From Myxococcales bacterium (lineage in GTDB: Bacteria > Myxococcota > Myxococcia > Myxococcales > Anaeromyxobacteraceae): a DNA stretch of 48,061 bases. The notes beneath the pieces are model-generated. The model saw only the letters and a list, made by a program, of their open reading frames with translations, was not told the origin of the DNA and did no database searches. The stretch covers positions 1 to 48,061 of the forward strand of contig JAJZQX010000021.1 of the NCBI GenBank assembly GCA_021806645.1, in the 5' to 3' direction. Both the position numbers and the translations under genes were made by a program. Shown one piece after another: positions 9,501 through 17,142 of the stretch; the first letter of the stretch is position 1, and each line of letters opens with the position of its first letter.

Positions 9501-10788
9501 GCGCACCGGCGAGCGGCGCGGCATGAAGGACAAGCGCGTCCGGCTGGCCTGGCCGTCGATGGGGCGCGTCACCACCGCGCTGGTGAGCGAGGTGGCCAGG
9601 TTCAACGGCATCGAGTCGGTGGCGCTCCCGCCGGCCGACCAGGGGACGGCCCCGCGGGCCAGGGCGGTGGCCAGCGGCAAGGAGTGCATCCCGGCGCTGC
9701 TGGTGCTGGGCGCCTTCCTCGATTACCTGGCGCAGCAGCCCAAGGACGAGGAGCAGGACCTTATCCACCTCCTGTTCATGCCCATCACCACCGGGCCCTG
9801 CCGCACCGGCCAGTACGCCATCTTCTACCAGGGGCTGGTGCAGGAGCTGGGCTTCCGCAACGTGGTGATGCTGTCGCTCAACTCGGACAACTCCTACGCC
9901 GAGCTGGGGCCCGACTTCAACCGCGAGCTCTGGCGGATGATCGCCGTGGGCGACTACCTGCGCGACATCGAGGGGACGCTGGCCGCGCTGGCGGTGGACC
10001 GCGTCGCGGCCAAGGCCGAGCTGGAGGCGGTGATCCAGGAGGCGCTCCAGGCGGCGCACCGGGGCGGGCCGGCGGTGCTGGCGCGCCTCTCCGGGTGGGG
10101 CGACCGGCTCGGCCGCATCCCGCTCAAGAAGCCGCTCGGCGAGGCGAAGAAGGCCCTGGTGGTCGGCGAGATCTTCGTCCGCCGGGACGACTACTCGGTG
10201 GCGCCGCTGGTGGACCGGCTGGCCGACGCCGGCGTGGTGGCCAAGATCACCGGCCTCACCGAGTGGGTCCACTACCTCGACTGGGACCAGGTCCGCCGCA
10301 TGAAGAAGGCCATGGCGGCCATGTCGCCGTGGCGCCGGCTCCTCTCCAGGGAGCTGCGCGCCCTCTGGGTGCTCCGCGTCGAGATGATCTGGAAGGCCTG
10401 GGTCGAGCGCCAGGTGAAGCAGGGGCTCGGCCGCAGCGGGCTGGTGCCCGAGGCGCCGCACGGCATGGACCGGATCATGGCCCGGGCCGAGGAGTTCGCC
10501 TCCTGCGAGCTGGAGAGCGAGGCGACCCTCTCGCCGGCCTCGGCCGCGGTGGCGATGGACGAGGGCTACCACGGGGTGGCCATCATCGCGCCGTTCGCCT
10601 GCCTGCCGGGCCGGCTCATCGAGGCCACCTACGGCCCCTGGGCGCGCGCGCGCGGGCTGCCGGTGGTGGCGGTGGAGAGCGACGGCAACCAGTACCCGCC
10701 GGGCGTGGTGAGCCGGATCGAGATCTTCGCCCACGACGTCAGCCGCGGCGAGCGGGCCAAGGCTCCGCGCCTGCCGGTGGTGAACTGA
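6511..10788 (+). CDS. Acyl-CoA dehydratase activase / DUF2229 / HgdB-like fusion protein
   Basis: A 1425-residue protein joins activase and dehydratase-like parts of the 2-hydroxyacyl-CoA dehydratase system. Residues 1-280 form a first BadF/BadG/BcrA/BcrD ATPase domain (GLDVGSTSVKACL; CASGTGEFF; RCSVFMKSDCTHKLNKGE). A second follows from about residue 301 (VLGIDGGSTTTKVTLVD; EIGGQDAKYVSL; ACSAGTGSFLEE). At about 593 is a cysteine cluster, YRCRACENLCPIRIM, then a DUF2229-type region (about 660-960, GVACCESSFCFPAEL and CLCPIM). The last 440 residues resemble the HgdB-type dehydratase subunit (FMPITTGPCRTGQYAIFYQG). In characterised relatives the activase dimer uses ATP and a 4Fe-4S cluster to reduce its partner. 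I infer an ATP-driven reductant module, but the substrate is unknown. AGGAAGGGG precedes the chosen ATG. It ends three bases from the convergent kinase gene. Confidence 0.88.
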   Translation: MAAAFGLGLDVGSTSVKACLIAGGAERWSEVRAHDGDVVGTARAILAGRSIPDGTPTVVTGGEGRRQFQLERAIAPEALERALVALGLDVTAVVSVGGEDLVVYRLDAGRIVGTYAGNKCASGTGEFFAQQLRRMDLPLEVVDSPEMDQACVHRLSSRCSVFMKSDCTHKLNKGEASRHDIVKSLTQVMAGKVLEFLAKARVETGTVLMVGGSARNPHLVQAVRDGLPRAELVVPVQAPYLEAFGAALLAQERGSPLPAAGALAGEGDVAYARTRPLSEAAALVTFHPSRRGTARAGARYVLGIDGGSTTTKVTLVDVSSHEMVASHYGRTLGDPVAALRKCLTEVIGQLTAQVGGEDAVEIVLAATTGSSRELLGVFCGTGAIYNEIMAHTAGSTALDPAIDTIFEIGGQDAKYVSLRNHVPVDYAMNEACSAGTGSFLEESAAGDLDIASAEEIGPIALQAAAPLKFGEHCSAFINSDIRKAISQGASRGDIVAGLTLSIVSNYLNRVVGSRTIGNRIVLQGGVAKNPAMPLAFAALLGKPVVVPPDPELMGAYGVALMALARLEDGTVKAAPLKLRELSTRSISAEKEYRCRACENLCPIRIMKVGESRHHFGGRCNKFANLRRKVELPAGQVKDWVEVRRQLHFETYAAQADVLPRGGPVVGVPEALSVHSLWPLYSNFFAALGVRVQLTSEVSQKGVACCESSFCFPAELAHGQMGTLLEQAVRPDFVFLPHLKTMPSYQKDVHACLCPIMQGLPYTLRTAFSLDEARLLRPVLDLGAGLEAGLEAMQEVAVRLGRTREDGRRAWALAVERQTACYREGRRLGRQALAEAERIGRPAIVLFGRPYNAFAPAANMGIPRKFVTRGWSVIPFDFLPVADEAIPSNMYWYYGQQDLKGAVLVKGRRELFACYVTNFSCAPDSFILHFNRWIHDSKPFLTLELDSHTADAGVDTRIEAFLDVAEAWRKAPRGPAAAPPERDWDILVENRQAVLVNRRTGERRGMKDKRVRLAWPSMGRVTTALVSEVARFNGIESVALPPADQGTAPRARAVASGKECIPALLVLGAFLDYLAQQPKDEEQDLIHLLFMPITTGPCRTGQYAIFYQGLVQELGFRNVVMLSLNSDNSYAELGPDFNRELWRMIAVGDYLRDIEGTLAALAVDRVAAKAELEAVIQEALQAAHRGGPAVLARLSGWGDRLGRIPLKKPLGEAKKALVVGEIFVRRDDYSVAPLVDRLADAGVVAKITGLTEWVHYLDWDQVRRMKKAMAAMSPWRRLLSRELRALWVLRVEMIWKAWVERQVKQGLGRSGLVPEAPHGMDRIMARAEEFASCELESEATLSPASAAVAMDEGYHGVAIIAPFACLPGRLIEATYGPWARARGLPVVAVESDGNQYPPGVVSRIEIFAHDVSRGERAKAPRLPVVN

Positions 10789-10791
10789 ACC

Positions 10792-13194
10792 TCAGTCGGT
10801 GGGGAGACCGATCTTCTTCTCCATCGCCTTGAAGCGCGGGTCGCCGCGCAGGCCGCGGAGGAGCGGATCCAGCCGCAGGTCGCCCAGGCCGCCATCGCGC
10901 TGGGCCAGCGCGCGGTCGAGCCACTGGAAGGCCTGGTCGGCCTCGCCGCGCCAGGCGAAGGCGGAGGCGATCTGGAAGGGCGCATCGGCGGAGTGGGTGG
11001 CGATGAGCTGGTCCAGGGCGGCCTTCGAGTCATGGGCCCGGCCCAGGTCCTGGTACGCCGCCGCCTCGAACTGGAGGTGGAAGAGCGGCTCGGCGCTCCG
11101 GCGTGCCGCGGCGATGGCCGCCTCCGGCCTGCGCTCCAGCAGCTCGGCGGTGGCGAGGTAGACTGGCGCCGAGTCCTGCTCCGGCCAGAGTTCCAGCGAG
11201 CGGAGCGCCGCGCTCCGCGCCAGCTCGATCCGCTCCAGCGCCAGGTAGAGGGCCGCCAGCGAGGACCACGGCGCGGAGGACATCGGGTCGAGCTGGCTGG
11301 CTCGCCGCGCCAGCGCGATGGCCTCCTCGACCCGGCCGGTCGGCCCCAGCACGTAGCGGGCGAAGCGCCACATCAGCTCGGGATCACCCGGGCTGATCAC
11401 CAGCGCCCGCTCCATGTCGGCGCGCCCGCCCGCCCAGTCCCGCCGCAGGTTGACGCGGAAGAAGCCGCGGGCCGCGTAGGCCTCGCCGAGCTCCGGCGCC
11501 AGGGCCACCGCCCGCTGGGCCGCCGCCTCGGCGCGCGACTTGGAGGCGTCGAGGTCGGCGCCGGCGTCGCTGACGTTGCCCCAGCCGTAGAAGACGGCAT
11601 AGGAGAGCCCCGCCCAGGCCGGCGCGTAGCCGGGGTCGAGATCGAGGGCGCGCTGGAAGGCGGCGGCGGCCAGGCGCGAGCCGGCCACGGTGTCCCGCCG
11701 CAGGAAGCGCCGGCCTTGCAGGTACTGGCTGTAAACCTCGGGATCCCCGGTCCGGTACTCGCGGCTGGTGGGGCGACGCCCGCGCAGCAGCTCCACCTCG
11801 AGCGCCGCCACCACGGCGCTGGCGATCTCGTCCTGCACCGCGAAGACCCCGGTCAGCTCCCGCACGATGGTCCGCGACCAGAGGTGGCGGCCGTCCCGGG
11901 TCCGGACCAGCCGCGCGGTGACCCGGACCCGGTTGGCGTCCCGGCGGACGCTTCCGACCAGCACGTTGGCGGCGCCGAGCTGGCGCCCCAGCGAGCGCAG
12001 GTCGCCCGTCCGGTCGCGGAAGGCGAAGGCCGAGGCACGCCCGGTCACGCGCAGCCCGTCCACCTGCGCCAGCGCGTTGGTGATCTCCTCCGCCAGCCCG
12101 TCCGAGAAGTACTCCTGGTCGTGCCGCTCGCTCAGGTCGGTGAAGGGGAGCACCGCGACCGACGGCGTGACCTCGGCCGGCGCGGAGCGCCCTCGCAGCA
12201 ACACGGCGCCGGCGGCGAGCGCGGCGACGAGCGCGAGCCCGCCGGCCAGCGCGGTCCGCGAGCGGGCCCGGCGCAGGATGCGGATCGAGGAGGTGCTCCC
12301 CGAGCGGGAGGCGCTGGCGTCCGGGCGCAGCGCCTCCAGCGCCGCCACCACCGCCGCGCCGTCGCGAGGCCGCTCCACCGGATCCTTGGCCAGCATCCGG
12401 CCCACCAGCTCACCCAGCCCTGGCCACTCCGGCACCCCGAGGGCCGGCGCCGGGACCGGGCCGGTCGTCGAGCGCCCGACGTCGTCGGGGAAGGGGAGCT
12501 GGCCGCTGAGCAGCCGGTAGAGCAGGACGCCCAGCGCGAAGACGTCGGTGCGCTCGTCCTCCGGCGCGCCACGCCACTGCTCGGGCGCCACGTAGCCGGG
12601 GGCCCCGCCGTCGAGCCGCGGACGGCCGAAGGTGTGGGCCACGCCGAGGTCGAGCACCTTCACCGCGCCGTCGTCGGAGAGGAAGACGTGGTCGGGCTTC
12701 AGGTCGTGATGGGCCACGCCGCGCGCGTGGGCCAGCGCCAGCGCCCGGGCCACCGCCAGCGCGATGCGGACCGCCTCCCCGGGCGCGAGCGGCTCGGAGG
12801 AGAGCCGCTGGGACAGCCTGGCTCCCTCGAGCAGCTCGTAGACGAGGTACGGCCCCTGCTCGCAGCGGCCGGCGTCGAAGAGCGCGGCGAGGTTGGGGTG
12901 GGTGAGGCCGGCGATGGTCTCGGCCTCGTGGCGAACCCGCTCCGCCGACCCCTGGACCTGTCCGGCTCGCAGCACCTTCAAGGCGACCCGCCGCTCCAGC
13001 ACCGGGTCCTGGGCCTCGAAGACGACGCAGAAGGGGTCGCGCGACAGCTCCCGCACCAGCGTGAACCGGCCAATGGACCGACCCGGTTGCAGGTCGGCGG
13101 CCCAACCGGCTCCCCCCTCGGCCGGGGGCATCCGGACGAGGTCGTCGAGCAGCGCCGAGAGGGTCCCGGGCCTGGGCGTGGTGTGGCGGGTCAC
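10792..13194 (-). CDS. Membrane Ser/Thr protein kinase with TolB-like and TPR domains
   Basis: About 800 residues from a GTG start at 13194; an in-frame upstream ATG exists at 13233. Residues 43-290 are a Hanks-type kinase: VALK lysine K73, E90, catalytic D164, DLG at 182-184 and APE at 203-205. A transmembrane helix lies at about 315-333. A FlgO/TolB-like segment with SVAVLPFTDLS and DGLAEEITNAL (about 345-480) follows, then TPR-like helices to the end. This design is common in myxobacteria and other multicellular bacteria: cytoplasmic kinase, exported sensor half. Oddities are a glycine loop without its glycines (LSRDPFCVVF), HHD instead of HRD, and DLKPDH where family members have DLKPxN. 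It may be a weak kinase or a pseudokinase. Targets are unknown. Confidence 0.9.
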   Translation of the reverse strand: MTRHTTPRPGTLSALLDDLVRMPPAEGGAGWAADLQPGRSIGRFTLVRELSRDPFCVVFEAQDPVLERRVALKVLRAGQVQGSAERVRHEAETIAGLTHPNLAALFDAGRCEQGPYLVYELLEGARLSQRLSSEPLAPGEAVRIALAVARALALAHARGVAHHDLKPDHVFLSDDGAVKVLDLGVAHTFGRPRLDGGAPGYVAPEQWRGAPEDERTDVFALGVLLYRLLSGQLPFPDDVGRSTTGPVPAPALGVPEWPGLGELVGRMLAKDPVERPRDGAAVVAALEALRPDASASRSGSTSSIRILRRARSRTALAGGLALVAALAAGAVLLRGRSAPAEVTPSVAVLPFTDLSERHDQEYFSDGLAEEITNALAQVDGLRVTGRASAFAFRDRTGDLRSLGRQLGAANVLVGSVRRDANRVRVTARLVRTRDGRHLWSRTIVRELTGVFAVQDEIASAVVAALEVELLRGRRPTSREYRTGDPEVYSQYLQGRRFLRRDTVAGSRLAAAAFQRALDLDPGYAPAWAGLSYAVFYGWGNVSDAGADLDASKSRAEAAAQRAVALAPELGEAYAARGFFRVNLRRDWAGGRADMERALVISPGDPELMWRFARYVLGPTGRVEEAIALARRASQLDPMSSAPWSSLAALYLALERIELARSAALRSLELWPEQDSAPVYLATAELLERRPEAAIAAARRSAEPLFHLQFEAAAYQDLGRAHDSKAALDQLIATHSADAPFQIASAFAWRGEADQAFQWLDRALAQRDGGLGDLRLDPLLRGLRGDPRFKAMEKKIGLPTD

Positions 13195-13313
13195 GGTGGA
13201 CCGAAATTCGCATGAGTGGGCGAAGGGCGGCAAGCCCTCGCCTTGCCCACCGCGACCGAGCGTGTCACCATCCTGTCGCGCAGGCCTCTCTCACCGGACC
13301 TCGAGGACCAGAC
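13195..13313. other. Divergent intergenic region, kinase and CBS gene
   Basis: This short 119-bp gap should hold back-to-back promoters for the kinase (minus) and the CBS protein (plus). I could not identify -35/-10 boxes with confidence. Confidence 0.35.
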
Positions 13314-13754
13314 ATGGCGGACAAGAAGCTGACGGTCGGCGGCTGGATGACGCCGAACCCCATCACCATCGACGAGGACGCCTCGGTCATCGAGGCCATC
13401 CACCTGCTCAAGGAGAAGGCCATCCGCCGGCTCCCGGTGATGAAGAAGGGGAAGCTGGTCGGCCTGGTCACCGAGAAGATGCTGGCGGCCTACACGCCCG
13501 GCAAGGCCACCTCGCTCGACCAGTGGGAGCTGCACGGACTGCTCGACAAGACCAAGGTCAGGGCGGCCATGAACGCCGACCCCTACAAGGTCCACCCCGA
13601 CACGCCGCTGGCCGAGGCGGTCAAGCTGCTCCACGACAAGAAGCTGAACGGCGTGCTGGTGGTGGACGAACACGGGATGCTGGCGGGCATCCTCACCAAC
13701 ACCAACGTCCACGAGGCGCTCATCCACTTCGCCGGAGCTGCCGCCGCCCGCTGA
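13314..13754 (+). CDS. Tandem CBS-domain protein
   Basis: A 146-residue soluble protein made of two CBS motifs and little else. The first runs from WMTPNPITIDEDASVIEAI to VGLVTEKML. The second runs from AAMNADPYKVHPDTPLAEAV to LAGILTNTNVHEAL. Such Bateman modules bind adenine nucleotides and report energy state. Stand-alone forms act on partner enzymes or transporters, and no partner is fused here. The ATG at 13314 follows CGAGGACCAG; an upstream in-frame ATG at 13212 would add 34 non-conserved residues that overlap the kinase promoter. It is a single gene, convergent with the liv operon. Confidence 0.9.
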   Translation: MADKKLTVGGWMTPNPITIDEDASVIEAIHLLKEKAIRRLPVMKKGKLVGLVTEKMLAAYTPGKATSLDQWELHGLLDKTKVRAAMNADPYKVHPDTPLAEAVKLLHDKKLNGVLVVDEHGMLAGILTNTNVHEALIHFAGAAAAR

Positions 13755-13768
13755 CACGGGTCGCGGCA

Positions 13769-15031
13769 CTAGGTCCAGACCCGCCGGTCGTCCATCTTCT
13801 TGCTACCCTCGGGGAGCGCGCCGCGGGCGAGCAGCGTGACCTCGCCGCGCACCTTCAGCTCCTCGCGCAGCGCCTCGGCCAGCGCGGCGGCCAGCGCCTC
13901 GTCGCCGGGCCGATCCGACTCGATCTCGTAGCGCAGCTGATCGAGGTGGTGGTCGCGGGTCACCACGGCGCGGAAGCGGCCGGTCCCGGGGAAGCGCTTC
14001 AGCACCGCCTCCACCTGGCCGCCGCGCACGAACATCCCCTTCACCTTGACGGCGTCGCCGACGCGGCCGAGCAGACCGGAAAGCTTGGGCGCCACCCGGC
14101 CGCAGGCGCAGCGGGTGTCCGGCGCCAGCGCGCCGATGTCGCCGGTGGCGAAGCGGAGCAGCGGGTAGGCCTCGTCGAAGATGGTTACCACCAGCTCGCC
14201 GGGCTGCCCGGGCGCGGCGGGCCGGCCGGTCTCGAGATCGAGCACCTCGACGAGCGCGTCGGGGTGGAGGTGCCAGCCGCCCAGCTCGGAGCACTCGTAG
14301 GCGATGCAGCCGAGGTCGGCGGTGCCGTAGCCCTGCCGGCAGCGGACGCCGAAGGCCTCGATGTCGGCGCGCAGCGACTCGGGGAGCATCTCGGCGGCCA
14401 CGAAGGCCACCTCGAGGGAGAGCGGCGTGCCGGTCTCGCGGGCGCGGGTGAGGAGCTGGAAGAGGAAGCTGGGGGTGCCGGTGTAGGCGGTGGCGCGCAG
14501 GTGCGAGGCGGCCTTGAGCTGCAGCTCGGTCTGCCCCACGCCACCTGGGATGACGGCGCAGCCGAGCGCGCGCGCCGCGCCGTCGAACATGAAGCCCAGC
14601 GGCGTCAGGTGGTAACTGGCCGAGTTGAGCACCACGTCGCCGCGCCGGAAGCCGGCGGCGGCCAGCCCGTGGCGGAAGCGCCAGAAGTCGCCGTCGTGCC
14701 CCTGAGGGTCGAAGATGGGGCCGGGGGACATGTAGAGCCGGGCCAGGTCGCCGGGGGCGAGGCCGGCCAGGCCGCCGAAGGGCGGCTCCGAGGCCTGCAG
14801 GCCGGGCAGCGCGTCCTTGCGGGTGACGGGGAGCCGGGCCAGGTCGTCGAGGCCGCGGATGCCGGCGGGAGAGAGGCCGGCCTGCTCCAGGGAGCGGCGC
14901 GTCCGGGGCGCCCTCTTCCAGGCGTGGGCCACGGTGGCGGCGAGCCGCTGGCCGAGCCGGGTCCGCCAGGCCTCCTGGGCAAGACACTCCAGGTCCGGGT
15001 CGAGGATGGATCCAGGACGAAGCGTGGCCAT
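13769..15031 (-). CDS. Phenylacetate-CoA ligase family adenylate-forming enzyme
   Basis: A 420-residue member of the PaaK/coenzyme F390 synthetase branch of the AMP-forming ligases. It activates a carboxylic acid to acyl-AMP and then acyl-CoA. Family signatures visible are YMSPGPIFDPQGHDGD, the adenylate-binding AYTGTPSFLFQLL, YGTADLGCIAYECSELGG and the C-terminal VKGMFVRGGQVEAVLKRF. AAGGAG lies just before the ATG at 15031. It is the last gene of the seven-gene uptake operon, 27 bases after livF. That position implies it activates an acid imported by this transporter. An aromatic acid such as phenylacetate or benzoate is plausible by family, but the substrate cannot be read from sequence. 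Confidence 0.88.
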   Translation of the reverse strand: MATLRPGSILDPDLECLAQEAWRTRLGQRLAATVAHAWKRAPRTRRSLEQAGLSPAGIRGLDDLARLPVTRKDALPGLQASEPPFGGLAGLAPGDLARLYMSPGPIFDPQGHDGDFWRFRHGLAAAGFRRGDVVLNSASYHLTPLGFMFDGAARALGCAVIPGGVGQTELQLKAASHLRATAYTGTPSFLFQLLTRARETGTPLSLEVAFVAAEMLPESLRADIEAFGVRCRQGYGTADLGCIAYECSELGGWHLHPDALVEVLDLETGRPAAPGQPGELVVTIFDEAYPLLRFATGDIGALAPDTRCACGRVAPKLSGLLGRVGDAVKVKGMFVRGGQVEAVLKRFPGTGRFRAVVTRDHHLDQLRYEIESDRPGDEALAAALAEALREELKVRGEVTLLARGALPEGSKKMDDRRVWT

Positions 15032-15058
15032 GGCTGGTACTCCTTCTCGGCCGGCGGA

Positions 15059-15844
15059 CTAGCTCAGCCAGCGCTTGCGGCGCTTGTAGAACTTCAGGTT
15101 CTTGTAGCTCTTGCCGGCCCCGCCACCCATGTAGAACTCCTTCACGTCCTCGTTGGAGCGCAGCTTCTCGGCGTCGCCCTCGAGCACGATCCGGCCGTTC
15201 TCCATGACGTAGCCGAGGTGGGCGATGGAGAGGGCGAGGTTGGCGTTCTGCTCGACCAGGAGGAAGGTGGTCTTCTCCTCTTCGTTGATGCGCTTCACGA
15301 TGCCGAAGATCTCCTTCACCAGCAGCGGCGCCAGCCCCAGGCTCGGCTCGTCGAGCAGGATCAGCCTGGGGCGCGCCATGAGCGCCCGGCTGATGGCCAG
15401 CATCTGCTGCTCGCCGCCGGAGAGGTAGCCGGCCAGGTGCTTGCGCCGCTCCCGCAGGCGCGGGAAGTAGGCGTAGACCATCTCGGTGTCGCGCCTCAGG
15501 CCGGCCCGGTCGTCCCGGGTGTAGCCGCCCATGACGATGTTCTCCTCCACCGTCAGGTCCTCGAAGACCCGCCGCCCCTCCATCACCTGGAAGATGCCGC
15601 GGCGGACGATCTGCTCGGGGGCCACGCCCTCGATGCGCTGGCCGAGGAACTCGATGGCACCGTCGGTGACCTCGCCCTCCTCGGTGTGTAGCAGGCCGGA
15701 GATGGCCTTGAGGGTGGTGCTCTTGCCGGCGCCGTTGGAGCCGAGCAGGGCCACGATCTTCCCCTCCGGGACGTGGAGGGAGAGCCCCTTCAAGACCAGG
15801 ATGACGTCGTCGTAGATGACCTCGACGTTCTTCAGGTGGAGCAT
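15059..15844 (-). CDS. livF: Branched-chain/aromatic acid ABC transporter ATPase LivF-type
   Basis: This is one of two ATPases of a high-affinity branched-chain amino acid (HAAT) family importer. The 261 residues contain Walker A GSNGAGKST, the signature LSGGEQQ, Walker B LILLDEPSLGL and the LivF-type switch histidine region. An unusual basic tail (KNLKFYKRRKRWLS) extends past the normal LivF end. It is separated from the upstream binding-protein gene by a strong hairpin (15866-15895), suggesting lower output than the binding protein. Its ribosome site is weak. Confidence 0.93.
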   Translation of the reverse strand: MLHLKNVEVIYDDVILVLKGLSLHVPEGKIVALLGSNGAGKSTTLKAISGLLHTEEGEVTDGAIEFLGQRIEGVAPEQIVRRGIFQVMEGRRVFEDLTVEENIVMGGYTRDDRAGLRRDTEMVYAYFPRLRERRKHLAGYLSGGEQQMLAISRALMARPRLILLDEPSLGLAPLLVKEIFGIVKRINEEEKTTFLLVEQNANLALSIAHLGYVMENGRIVLEGDAEKLRSNEDVKEFYMGGGAGKSYKNLKFYKRRKRWLS

Positions 15845-15865
15845 GCGGGCTCGCGAAGGCGGAAG

Positions 15866-15895
15866 GGAGGGGCGGCCGCGCTGGACCGCCCCTCC
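15866..15895 (-). terminator. Hairpin between binding-protein gene and livF
   Basis: A perfect 10-bp stem, GGAGGGGCGG with CCGCCCCTCC, encloses a 10-base loop. There is no T-run, so it is more likely a partial attenuator or an mRNA-stabilising hairpin than a full terminator. It is well placed to raise binding-protein mRNA over livF and paaK-like mRNA. Confidence 0.55.
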
Positions 15896-15910
15896 GGGTT
15901 CACAACCGGT

Positions 15911-17095
15911 CTACAGCCCGAGCCAGTCGGGGCGGCGGGGCATGTCGTATTCCTTCACCTTGACCAGCTTGCCGCCCTTGACCATGTAGACGGCGGTCTT
16001 GGTGGAGGGGCGGTGGTCGGTCGAGGTCCAGGTGACCGGGCTGGCCAGGCCGCCCAGGTCGAAGTCCTTGAAGGTCTCCAGCGCGGCGCGGACGCCCTCG
16101 CCGGTGAGCTTGCCGGCCTTGTCGGCGCGCTTGAGCGCCTCGACCCAGACCGTGGCCGAGGCCCAGCCGCGCACGTACAGGGCGTCGTGGGTGTCGGTGG
16201 GGTGGTGGGCCTTGTGGAAGTCGAGCAGCGCCTTCATTCCCGGCACCGGGGTGCCGTAGGGGACGTGCGGCATCACGCCGGTGACGCCCTCGGCGGTCTC
16301 CTTGGCCACCAGCGGGAGCTGCTCTGAGAAGCCGTACGGGTTGGAGCCGAACTTGGTGGCCAGGCCGAGCGCCTTGGCCCCCTTCAGCACCAGGGAGACG
16401 CCGGTGGTGGTGACGTTGATGTAGGCGTAGTCGGCCCCCTTCTGCTTCATGTTGAGGAGCTGGCTGGTCGCGTCCTGGAAGTTGCCGGGCAGGATCTCCT
16501 CGTCCACCACCTCGATGCCGTTCTCCTTGGCGAAGCGGCGTCCGGCCTCCATGGGCGCCTTGCCGTAGGCATTGTCGCCGTAGAAGAAGGCGACCTTGGG
16601 GCCGCGGGTCTTGTCCTTCCAGTCCTCCTTGACCCAGCTGAGCCAGGCGCGGATCTGGTCGGAGTAGCTGGGAGCGACGAAGAAGTTGTACGGGGTCTTG
16701 GCCGGGTCGGTCAGGTCGCCGGCGAAGGAGCCGGAGAAGTACGGGATCTTGTCCTCGTTGATGAAGTTCTTGAGGGCCAGCGTGTCGCCGGTGCCCCAGC
16801 CGTTGATGAGGACGACCTGCTCCTCCTTCATCCGCTTGTAGGCGGAGACGGCCTCGGGGATCTTGTACCCGTAGTCCACGTCGATGAGCTTGATCTTCTT
16901 GCCGTTGATGCCGCCGGTGGCGTTGGTGAGCGCCACGTAGTCGCGGACGCCCTGGGCGTAGGGCTTGCCCACGTCGGAGGTGATGCCGGTCAGGTCGAAG
17001 ATTCCGCCCACCTTGACCTCCTGGGCCACCGCCTGTCCGGTGGCCAGCACCGCCACCGCCATCGCCAATCGCATCGCGCTTCGCATGAGGTGCAT
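15911..17095 (-). CDS. ABC transporter substrate-binding protein (HAAT family)
   Basis: A 394-residue periplasmic binding protein of the Leu/Ile/Val-binding (Peripla_BP_6) type. A signal peptide covers about the first 24 residues (MHLMRSAMRLAMAVAVLATG, cleaved after AVAQ). The mature start EVKVGGIFDLTGITSDVGKP is typical of the family. Other conserved pieces are GINGKKIKLIDVDYGYKIPE and VAFFYGDNAYGKAPM. The ATG at 17095 has GGGAGG eight bases upstream; a longer open frame running to 21157 is only a GC-rich artefact. With ligases of the acyl-CoA and PaaK types in the same operon, the ligand is more likely a carboxylic acid than an amino acid (inference). Confidence 0.93.
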   Translation of the reverse strand: MHLMRSAMRLAMAVAVLATGQAVAQEVKVGGIFDLTGITSDVGKPYAQGVRDYVALTNATGGINGKKIKLIDVDYGYKIPEAVSAYKRMKEEQVVLINGWGTGDTLALKNFINEDKIPYFSGSFAGDLTDPAKTPYNFFVAPSYSDQIRAWLSWVKEDWKDKTRGPKVAFFYGDNAYGKAPMEAGRRFAKENGIEVVDEEILPGNFQDATSQLLNMKQKGADYAYINVTTTGVSLVLKGAKALGLATKFGSNPYGFSEQLPLVAKETAEGVTGVMPHVPYGTPVPGMKALLDFHKAHHPTDTHDALYVRGWASATVWVEALKRADKAGKLTGEGVRAALETFKDFDLGGLASPVTWTSTDHRPSTKTAVYMVKGGKLVKVKEYDMPRRPDWLGL

Positions 17096-17142
17096 CGGTA
17101 AACCTCCCTGTGGTTGTTTGGGCTGCCGCTGCGGGTCCGACG

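Noticed and set aside
6867-10832. 1321-residue plus-strand frame
   Set aside because: Out-of-frame shadow of the activase gene; all family motifs lie in the 6511-10788 frame.
13195-13233. Upstream ATG for the kinase gene
   Set aside because: Adds a short polar extension into the divergent promoter; GTG at 13194 fits better, though not proven.
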